From positions 5,273-20,003 of the forward strand of contig JAABOA010000210.1 of NCBI GenBank assembly GCA_015680635.1: a stretch of DNA of 14,731 bases, read 5' to 3'. Numbering within the stretch: position 1 is the first letter of the stretch; each line of letters begins with the position of its first letter. Shown piece by piece: positions 8,884-14,731 of this stretch. The notes beneath the pieces are model-generated. The model made no database searches and was not told the DNA's origin. It saw only the letters and a list, made by a program, of their open reading frames with translations. Origin of the DNA: Lunasporangiospora selenospora (lineage: Eukaryota; Mortierellomycota; Mortierellomycetes; Mortierellales; Mortierellaceae). Position numbers and translations under genes: made by a program.

Positions 8884-10562
8884 TTATTCAAACACTCGAG
8901 GATCGGCCCAGTCAGGAAGGTCCGTCTCAAATTTCCAATCCGGCCCTTGGTATCGAATTGCCCTGAGCCAGATTTTCATATCCTTTGGATTCGGTTCGTT
9001 ACGCCCCTCCTCCTCCTCACGACACTTGTGGCATGGCGTCTCTTCCGAGACATAATAGGGCATATAGGGTTGCGATTCAGATGGGATGTTGGAGGGATAA
9101 AATCGTGTCTCTCCCGTAGGTGTTGCATCGGGACAGTTGACTCGCCACCGTTTCTCGTAGTCTGGATTATACAGCTTGTCATTCACAATTGGGTGCTGAA
9201 GGTGGGCAGCGTGAAGACGAATCTGATGCTGCCTTCCGGTGGAGAGAAAGCCTACCAAAAGCATTGATTCCCCGCAGTAATGAAGAAAGTTGTTAGCTCG
9301 TGCCTTTTAGAAAAAGAAGAAAAAAAAACGACATCTATATCGTTGCAGTGACTAATCAAGGACTTACATGATACCAAGCTTGTATCAGTCTCGGTATCAT
9401 ACCACACTCTCTGGAAGCGAGTCTCGGATGGCTTTCCTGAAGCGTCAACACTCACTTTGCCTCCACTCTGAAGAATTGGCTCTTTGACAATGACTGACTC
9501 TGGAAACTCTCCAACCACTCGACACAAGTACTCCTTCTGAACTCTTGGTGGCTGAACCACACTCTCGCTCTCTTGATCTGTGCATCCTTTGGTTGTAGTT
9601 TCTTCTGGTTCAGGGGGTTGAAATCGTAGTCGGATATTGGGGTCACCCAGATTGGCCATGATGACAATTCCGGAAGTGACGGCATCTAAGCGGTTGACGG
9701 CTAATGGCACAATGGAGTGGCAGAATTAAGGATTTGCCAGTTTTTATGACTTGGACTTGCAGATCGTCAAGAGGACTTACCATGCATATAAGAGGGAACA
9801 TCGTGATCCCTTCTTAGAATTTCAAGTGCCGTGTTGAAATGCATGAGCTCGTTTGGATGAACAGTAATTCCATGTGGTTTATCAAATACCACATAATCCT
9901 TTGTCTGTTCAATGACACGGATAGGGGTATCCGGTATGGGTGGTTCTTATTATTTTAACAATTTCCAAAGAAAAGAAAAGTGTCTTTCAATATCACAGCT
10001 ATTCCCTTTCTCTCCTTTCCTTCTTCGATCTGCTCAATTCAGTAGCTCATAAAAAAAGGTCACAGTCTCTTACCATGACGGTGACAGTTCCTCGACCGGA
10101 GACTTTCGTGGCCTTTTAACAGATAGTCTGGCTCCATTTCTTTGTCGTTTATTAAGACGTCGCCTCTCTTCATCGCCGCGGACTAAAACAGTTGAATAAT
10201 GAACTCTTATCAGCGGAAAAAAGGGACTAGGGATCCCCAATGCACTGCCATCACATTGCGCGGCAAAGAACCATTGGCGCTCTCGACGCGATCACCTCTC
10301 ATACAATCATATCCTTTGTACATCTCCTTGGCATTTCGGATGCAAAAATCTCTGGGACAGTGCGTTTGATCCACCGTTGTTTTACACGGGCGAGATAGAC
10401 CTGTTGATAGGGCTTGACCTTTCGTAGACCATTCTCAAAGTAATACTCGGGGATACACACGTTGTCCTCAGGCAAGGAGACCTTTCCATTGCGTGGTTTA
10501 ACAATCTTTGGTGACATGAGTCTTGGGAAATGAGCAAAGATGGAAGATCGAAGGAAGGACAT
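8884..10562 (-). CDS. PUS9: RluA-family RNA pseudouridine synthase, PUS9/RIB2/RPUSD2 group (five exons)
   Basis: Exons, in coding order: 10562-10305, 10182-10074, 9945-9781, 9700-9368, 9251-8884. They join in frame to 410 residues plus TAA. The N-terminus has the group's YYFENGLRKVKPY (40-52) and KQRW. An S4-like segment (about 68-110, AAMKRGDVLINDKEM) is split by intron 1. VVFDKPHGITVHP leads to the catalytic motif NRLDAVTSG with Asp183. KEYLCRVVGEFP and TGRQHQIR (293-300) complete the active-site fold. The tail has CHKC (362-365) and IRYQGPDW, as in RPUSD2-type proteins. Yeast Pus9 makes pseudouridine 32 in mitochondrial tRNAs; Rib2/Pus8 does so in cytosolic tRNAs and also has a deaminase domain, which is absent here. 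A low-complexity acidic insertion (about 205-220) precedes KEYLCRV. An in-frame TGA lies upstream of the chosen ATG, and no other start is evident. The first donor, GTATGA, is the weakest splice site but is the phase-correct one. Confidence 0.9.
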
Positions 10563-10785
10563 GACAACGATCTCTTCAAGAATGTGATCTGCGTTTTTGG
10601 TTCAGTTGATACCCTGTGTAACTGGAATGCGCCTCGAGTCTTTTGCAGAGGGAGGCGAGGAAAGAAGAGTTCTCAAAACTACTTTCCACATGCAGCAGCA
10701 GGTACCACTCTGGAGCTAAACTCAAAATTGGAGCTATTGAACACTTTACTGAAATTTACATTATTTCATAGTGATCATTCACACC
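10563..10785. other. Upstream region of the pseudouridine synthase gene, no gene seen
   Basis: These 223 bases separate the PUS9-like start (reading left) from the first start codon of the transposon's Myb-like gene (reading right). They should hold the PUS9 promoter and the left end of the transposon. I found no clear TATA box and no terminal inverted repeat. Confidence 0.4.
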
Positions 10786-11792
10786 ATGAACAATCATGAG
10801 CAGGACCTAATCGAGAGTGAACATGTCTTGCTACACAGACATCGGATCAGGAGCAAGATGATGTCACTCCTGGCCCATCAACAAAGGCAGTTTGGGAGCG
10901 ATTCGATTTTCGTAAAGAGTCGATTCAAGAGCTCAATCTCCTTCGAGCACTGCCTATACACAAACCTTTCCTTGCCCGACACGGAGCAGCTGGAACGACA
11001 TGGAACAAAGTGGTTGATTACCTCCATGACTCTGACCGAAAGGATCGGCCAGAGAAGCCATTTTTTACGAACGTGAAGCGCAGGACATGCCAACTCGCAA
11101 GGGAATGAATATACGAGGAGCAAATAGAGGTGTAATTCCAAGTGCCACAGGAATAGTAGCCGAAGGAGACAAGACTGAGAGGTGAGTACTCATGGAAAAA
11201 CTCTATTCTTTGAGAAACTCAAGTAACCAAGCAGCCAGTAACCAAAGGTCTGGAAAGATGAGGCGACAAGATAACAATATTGAGGATAGGAGACTGGGAG
11301 AGCTTTTAGAGTCAACAGAGTCTACTGAGCCAAGAGCTCGGAATGCTCAATCCGAGTCCGATGGTGGAAACAAATCCTCCAATAAGCATGACAAAAAGCG
11401 ATTTACCCTACAGCAACTGCAGCCGCTGCTACAGCAGCAGGAGAGCGCTCTATCTCATGTCAAGGATCAGAAAGAGGATATTGAGTACAAAAAAGAAAAG
11501 GCTCGGAGATGAGAAGAGAAGGAGCAGAAAAAGGAGTTCAGGGACGAAGAAAGAGAACGCGCTAAAGAGTTGAGAGAGCGAGAGTGGGAAAGTGAAAGGC
11601 TTTGGGAAGCGGAGAGGAGGGAGGACGAACGTCGTCACAAAGGAATTCATGGACATTCTCTGTCAGCAAGCAGATTCCAACCAGCTTCTCACACAAATAA
11701 TGTTAAACATGCATCAAAGCAGTAACAGAGACTCATTTATCCGGTTAAATACTCGGCAGCCGTCGGAGGACGGACATCAAAGAAATGACTAG
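10786..11792 (+). pseudogene. Decayed Myb/SANT-like DNA-binding protein gene of a PIF/Harbinger transposon
   Basis: Coding similarity jumps between frames. ATG at 10786 starts an acidic segment (MNNHEQDLIESEHVLL). After a frame change, about 10895-11094 encodes a Myb/MADF-like domain: LNLLRALPIHKPFLARHG, then TTWNKVVDYLH, then RRTCQLARE and a TGA. The next frame carries ANRGVIPSATGIVAEGDKTE to about 11182, followed by a possible GTGAGT donor. From about 11260 to 11512 comes a Gln/Glu/Lys-rich coil. After TGA at 11510 a shifted frame continues the charged coiled coil (KEFRDEERERAKELRERE). The last shift gives EFMDILCQQADSNQLLTQIM and ends at TAG 11790-11792. A Myb-like domain followed by a charged coiled coil is the layout of the second Harbinger protein, which helps bring the transposase to the element's ends. 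At least three frame breaks indicate a dead copy. Domain assignment is by eye. Confidence 0.6.
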
Positions 11793-11829
11793 TCTGCGAA
11801 CCATAGTAGCATGTATGGATGTTTGTAAA

Positions 11830-12774
11830 TTAAACGGCGATTTGATACTGAATAGCAAGGGGAGATGGTAGAACTCGTTGTGTAGAAAAGTAGCCCAAGC
11901 TATAGAAGTAGCGAGTAATTTTCTCAAAAGTACATTCTGCCACTACTCGAAGTCTCGACATCCGCGTATTGAATGCCCGCTGGTTGGCAGTCATGAGAGG
12001 ATGGACCCATAGGAGAAGCACATGTGCTCCGAGTTGATTTGTATGATCTCTATAAATCGCTAACCTAGTACCATTTGGTCGAAATGCATGTTGGCGAAGA
12101 ATGGCGGGTATATTAGACCTACGACAAGTGGCCAGGTCATGGGTGTTGCCGGCACTAGCACCGCTGAAATGAATAATAAAACCGTCTGGGGCAACCAAAA
12201 TTGTACTTCAATGCGCGGAAGCGCCTGTGGCCATCGTACATTGATCATTGACCGTATGTTGGAAATCTTCCAGACTGTGCCATCCAGGAGTCCAAAAATA
12301 GAACGACTTCCACCTTTGGCACCAACGGCGATCGCATATCCGTTCAGTTTGTCATGAGTGAGTCGATTAATATCTCAACTCAACTCAACTCAACTCATGA
12401 GTTCAAGAGTCGAAAAAAGCTTCGACTTAACTCACGTTACACAAGTCGGGAAAAGTTTGGGTCGGTGAGTTGATGAGTCGAGTTGAAGAACACTATTGCT
12501 GATGGGTCTCGACCGAACTATCACGAGAAATTGCCTTAATTTAAGCAGGAAGAAGCAACGATTCGCAAAACTATAGAATCTCTCGAGGTGTGAAACGAAA
12601 CTGCCTTCGTCAGGAATTTGTAGAAATGGTTCTGATATTGAACAAGGTCGTTTGTGGAGAACCTTGAGCCTCATCGTCTCTCTGGTAATTATTGACCACA
12701 TTGTCCTAGTCATCGAGTCTGTTTGCGGCAGTGAATAGAAGGTTGTTTGTGTTGATTTCAACAAGGAAAGCCAT
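11830..12774 (-). pseudogene. Broken PIF/Harbinger DDE transposase gene
   Basis: Reading leftwards, an ATG at 12774 opens MAFLVEINTNNLLFTAANRLDD then TAG. Another frame carries FLQIPDEGSFVSHLERF and RCFFLLKLRQF (about 12620-12500), resembling the Harbinger N-terminal helical region. A hairpin-like repeat (12375-12486) interrupts it. Coding resumes near 12356 with LNGYAIAVGAKGG and GLLDGTVWKIS, where the Asp is the first catalytic residue. Then YDGHRRFRALKYN appears in another frame preceded by a TGA. After another shift, VAPDGFIIHFSG and NTHDLA (second Asp) lead to FNTRMSRLRVVAECTFEKI, where the Glu is the third, and QYQIAV plus stop at 11830. The order D...D...E and the VAPDG, HD and NxRMSxxR signatures fit the DDE_Tnp_4/Harbinger family. 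Full-length transposases are about 350-450 residues, as here. Several frameshifts, stops and the insertion make it non-functional. Confidence 0.72.
12375..12486. repeat. Hairpin-like element with (CAACT)n ends nested in the transposase remnant
   Basis: The left arm is a four-fold TCAAC repeat (TCAACTCAACTCAACTCAAC) followed by TCATGAGTT. The right arm is GTGAGTTGATGAGTCGAGTTGA, an imperfect inverted copy. Inside is a short perfect hairpin, AGTCGAA with TTCGACT, around 12408-12427. No coding similarity is seen, although transposase sequence lies on both sides. The structure resembles a small MITE or a collapsed terminal-repeat element. No clear target-site duplication flanks it. Confidence 0.55.
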
Positions 12775-12789
12775 AATAAACCAAAGCTT

Positions 12790-12910
12790 GTGACCAATTT
12801 TTTTTTGACAGAAATTTTTGCTGGTCAAATAACCGTTTTTGACCGATTAACCTTTGATCACGCATAGTTGGTCAATTAGCTTTTGACCGAAAAATAAATC
12901 GGTTAAAAAT
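12790..12910. repeat. AT-rich alternating TGACC / GGTCA repeat
   Basis: The word TGACC (12791, 12840, 12884) alternates with its reverse complement GGTCA (12823, 12869) over about 100 bases. The flanks are similar, for example TTTTTGACCGATTAACC, CTTTTGACCGAAAAAT and AAATCGGTTAAAAA. The spacing is irregular. It could be a transposon sub-terminal repeat, perhaps the right end of the adjacent Harbinger element, or a separate MITE. Confidence 0.45.
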
Positions 12911-12973
12911 ACCTGCTTGTTGCCCTTCTTGAGAACACAGAAGTGCAGTACATGTACTAGGCATCCTGAGCCT

Positions 12974-13615
12974 ATGAACAAAGTGGCATACAAAGCTTTC
13001 AAAAACAACGACTTCAGTAAACGCATCTCTACCTTTCCCCTTATTCCTACCTAGCTTTGCCTGTCTTGACCGATCTCACTCTTGCAAGGATTTCTTGGTC
13101 CTTGGATCCCCTCGACGGACTCCTAGGTATGTTCTATTGTTTTTTTTTATCATAATGCTATGAAACGACATATAAATGTAACCCATTGCTTAACCTAGTC
13201 TCTTGCATTTCCGATCCTTGTAGGTCCAAAGTTGTCTTATCCATAATGCGCTATAGTAAAAAACCCTACTCCTTTAGCCAACGGATTGTGATAACTGGAA
13301 AATCAAACAGAAGGGCCTTCTTGGAAACCACAGTCGGACGAGATGAAACAGGTCAACTCACTTTCGCCTACAGAAGCGATATTGACGAGAACAACTACCC
13401 TCTTGTGCTAAGCCCTATTATTTCCAAATGACGCAGACGAGACAAACCTTATACCTTTGAGCATCAATGGTCAAAGGTCTTTTATTGGAACACAAAGCAA
13501 CAGTCCAAACTACTTCAGCAGAAAGCTCCATTGGAGAACCAAGATGGTTGCTTATCTATATTGCAGAGGAAAATATGTGGGAGTGCGCCACAACTTTGCC
13601 ATAGGCTGTGCGTAA
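12974..13615 (+). pseudogene. Unrecognised protein-coding remnant with one intron and a frameshift
   Basis: I do not recognise the family. A fungal-type donor CCTAG|GTATGT at 13127 can splice in frame to either of two acceptors. Acceptor 13198 gives LPVLTDLTLARISW...DGLL-V-SCISDPCRSK. Acceptor 13223 has a CTTAAC branch-like site about 26 bases upstream and reads ...LGSPRRTPRSK. Both continue into VVLSIMRYSKKPYSFSQRIV and ENNYPLVLSPIISK with TGA at 13429-13431. The next frame then continues without pause as NDADETNLIPLSINGQRSFI, then MVAYLYCRGKYVGVRHNF, to TAA at 13613-13615, suggesting a single indel near 13410-13430. The 5' end is unclear. The first ATG nearby (12974) opens a 26-codon frame ending at TAG and needs another intron to connect. 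It may be a decayed host gene or an unclassified element's gene. Confidence 0.35.
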
Positions 13616-14082
13616 AATGGGCTTTGGTGTCGTTGGTAACGAGTACCAAAGGTTGTTTCTCAATTAACTGGCCCGACTTTGGACTCTAGAATCGCCAAGT
13701 GACTCATCTCTAGAGCCAGCCATTTAACAGTAGAAGAGACTATCCACCTCATTCTCATATAAATGTATATTATTTCATATCAATATAATTCCTTCTATGA
13801 ATCTTCTCCCCTGTAGTGAAGCTCAATTTACGGGGTTTCACTACATTCCATTGGACTTTTGCTAACTTTGAGATTCAGTCGGTGCTCTCACGATCTCGCC
13901 TACGAATTCTTTATCGTCGCCAGATTAAATATTGCCTGGAAGACCGATAATAGAAACTAATCTGAACAATGCCTTAGCAGTGGCCAGTGACTCCTAGTTC
14001 AATATAGGCGCAAGGGATTGCGAAGCGTGAACAAACATTTACTAAAATGAGAAGCAACTACTTTCTAGAGGAAATTGATCGC
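13616..14082. other. AT-rich stretch without recognisable genes
   Basis: I see no extended frame, RNA gene or splice-linked coding. The only distinct structure is the palindrome at 13812-13845. The rest is AT-rich unique-looking sequence, consistent with decayed mobile DNA. Confidence 0.4.
13812..13845. repeat. Perfect 9-bp inverted repeat with a 16-base loop
   Basis: TGTAGTGAA (13812-13820) and TTCACTACA (13837-13845) are exact reverse complements around a 16-base spacer that contains CGGGG. It could be a stem-loop, a protein site, or a remnant of a DNA transposon's terminal repeats after internal loss. No promoter or gene context favours one. Confidence 0.6.
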
Positions 14083-14301
14083 CTACATTGATAGCCAGGT
14101 GTCTCCTCGTATCTGAACGTGTACTGCTCTCATAGGGTGATCGGTCCTCCAGCATTTGCTACACTTTCTTTTGCTCGAGGAACGAGACTTTCTGCGATGA
14201 TGGTTCTCTCTAGTCGCGGCTTCGTTGGCTGTCGTATTGTCGACAAGACGTTCAGTCAAGTCCAGTTTTGTGCAGCCATTGTAAATCACCTTTCTCTCCA
14301 T
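14083..14301 (-). pseudogene. Possible remnant of a zinc-knuckle protein, likely transposon-derived
   Basis: From ATG at 14301 to the stop at 14083 there is a 72-residue frame. It has a basic Ser/Arg stretch (HHRRKSRSSSKRK) followed by CSKCWRTDHPMRAVH. The C-x2-C...D-H pattern after a basic run resembles Cys/His knuckles found near the end of some transposon-encoded proteins, but the expected last Cys is missing. No promoter, intron or downstream signal supports a live gene. The match is by eye and could be chance. Confidence 0.25.
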
Positions 14302-14731
14302 CTTCAATGATCAACTCGAATGTTCGTACGTGCAAACCCAATTTCCCCTTTTGGGTACAGAGATTTCAGCAAACTTTCACGGTGGTGTGTCTGTCTGTGT
14401 CTGAACCAGCCAGTCGCGTGAAAGACCAGACCGACTTTCGGAAAGTACACACTCACTTGTGAAAGAGAGAGAGAGAGAGAGAAAGAGAGTTTCAATTCCA
14501 TCCACTCTCGGGAGGTCATTTCTCGTCTCTTTCTCTTTAGCCCATCTCTCATCAATCCCATCTCTTTTTCTTCTTCTTCTTTTTGTCACATTCATCCTGG
14601 ACAACAAAAGTCTTTCACACACACACACTCTCTCTCTTTCTCTGATCCCTGTGGTTCTCTCAATCCTCAATGTAATCAACAATCCTCCTCGGTCCCTCTC
14701 CCCCCCCCCTTTTTTATATCGGTCTTGCGAC
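14302..14731. promoter_or_regulatory. Pyrimidine-rich, microsatellite-rich right edge, possible leader of a plus-strand gene
   Basis: The stretch contains a (GA)n run (14464-14490), TTCTTCTTCTTC (around 14567-14580), CACACACACACA then CTCTCTCTC (14617-14637) and a C10 tract followed by T6 (14700-14716). The strong C/T bias on the plus strand after about 14520 resembles the leader of fungal genes and would fit a gene starting just beyond the window. No start codon with a long frame is visible. The ATG at 14670 is followed at once by TAA. Confidence 0.3.

Larger units (their letters stand above)
10786..12774. mobile_element. Fossil two-gene PIF/Harbinger DNA transposon (minimum extent)
   Basis: A Myb-like gene (+) and a DDE transposase gene (-) converge with only 37 bases between their stop codons (11792 and 11830), the compact two-gene arrangement known for PIF/Harbinger elements. 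Both genes are broken, and the transposase carries a nested repeat. I could not identify terminal inverted repeats or a 3-bp (TWA-type) target duplication, so the given limits are only those of the coding remnants. The true ends probably lie in 10563-10785 and 12775-12970. Confidence 0.65.

Noticed and set aside
10183-10304. Possible frameshift in PUS9 after KQRWIKRTVPEIFASEM
   Set aside because: A phase-0 GTATGA donor at 10304 and a TTTTAG acceptor at 10183 restore the expected S4-like segment, so an intron explains it better than a mutation.
11450-11656. Minus-strand hydrophobic open frame
   Set aside because: It is the antisense of the Glu/Lys-rich coiled coil. Reverse complements of GAA/GAG/AAG codons read as Phe/Leu/Ser runs, which imitates a membrane protein.
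12375-12397. CRISPR-like direct repeats
   Set aside because: The repeats are contiguous 5-base units without spacers, in a eukaryotic context.
14304-14682. Minus-strand open frames at the right edge
   Set aside because: They are driven by GA/TC microsatellites that keep frames open, giving Arg/Glu and Leu/Ser runs. No family features are visible.
1-14731. A new defence, toxin or metabolic gene system
   Set aside because: The intact genes belong to known families with no functional link to each other, and the remaining DNA is decayed mobile sequence. Nothing supports a coordinated new system.

Overview
The window looks like a gene-dense piece of a filamentous fungal genome. The genes are split by short introns (about 72-170 nt; one of 527 nt) with GT(A/G)AG-type donors. 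AATAAA signals lie a few tens to about 110 bases past stop codons, and promoters carry TATA motifs and simple repeats. The protein families, the intron density and the decayed PIF/Harbinger DNA transposon make an early-diverging fungus (Mucoromycota, perhaps Mucorales or Mortierellomycotina) my best guess. This is inference; no marker here fixes the lineage.

Layout. Bases 1-729 (+) hold the 3' part of a single-pass membrane protein of unknown function. It is tail-to-tail with an 11-exon gene on the minus strand (6180 to 873) whose exons join to a 1208-residue Neo1/ATP9A-type P4-ATPase, a lipid flippase of the Golgi and endosomes. One of its introns appears to be GC-AG. A 723-bp head-to-head promoter region (6181-6903) with two tandem repeats separates it from a three-exon flavin monooxygenase on the plus strand (6904-8657, 502 residues) that carries the type I Baeyer-Villiger fingerprint. 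That gene is tail-to-tail with a five-exon minus-strand gene (10562 to 8884, 410 residues) for a RluA-family pseudouridine synthase of the PUS9/RIB2/RPUSD2 group. All reading frames connect exactly across the splice sites proposed for these three genes.

From about 10.79 kb the character changes. Bases 10786-12774 are a fossil two-gene PIF/Harbinger transposon: a frameshifted Myb/SANT-like plus coiled-coil gene (+) converging, with a 37-bp gap, on a broken DDE transposase gene (-). A hairpin-like (CAACT)n element of about 112 bp sits inside the transposase. Beyond it are a TGACC/GGTCA alternating repeat, an unrecognised spliced and frameshifted coding remnant (12974-13615), a perfect palindrome (13812-13845), a possible zinc-knuckle remnant (14083-14301, -) and a pyrimidine-rich, microsatellite-rich stretch at the right edge that may lead into another gene.

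The intact genes are ordinary single-copy cellular genes with no evident shared pathway. I see no CRISPR array, tRNA, rRNA or convincing new multi-gene system. The most interesting parts are the nested transposon fossil, the unrecognised remnant and the GC-AG intron.
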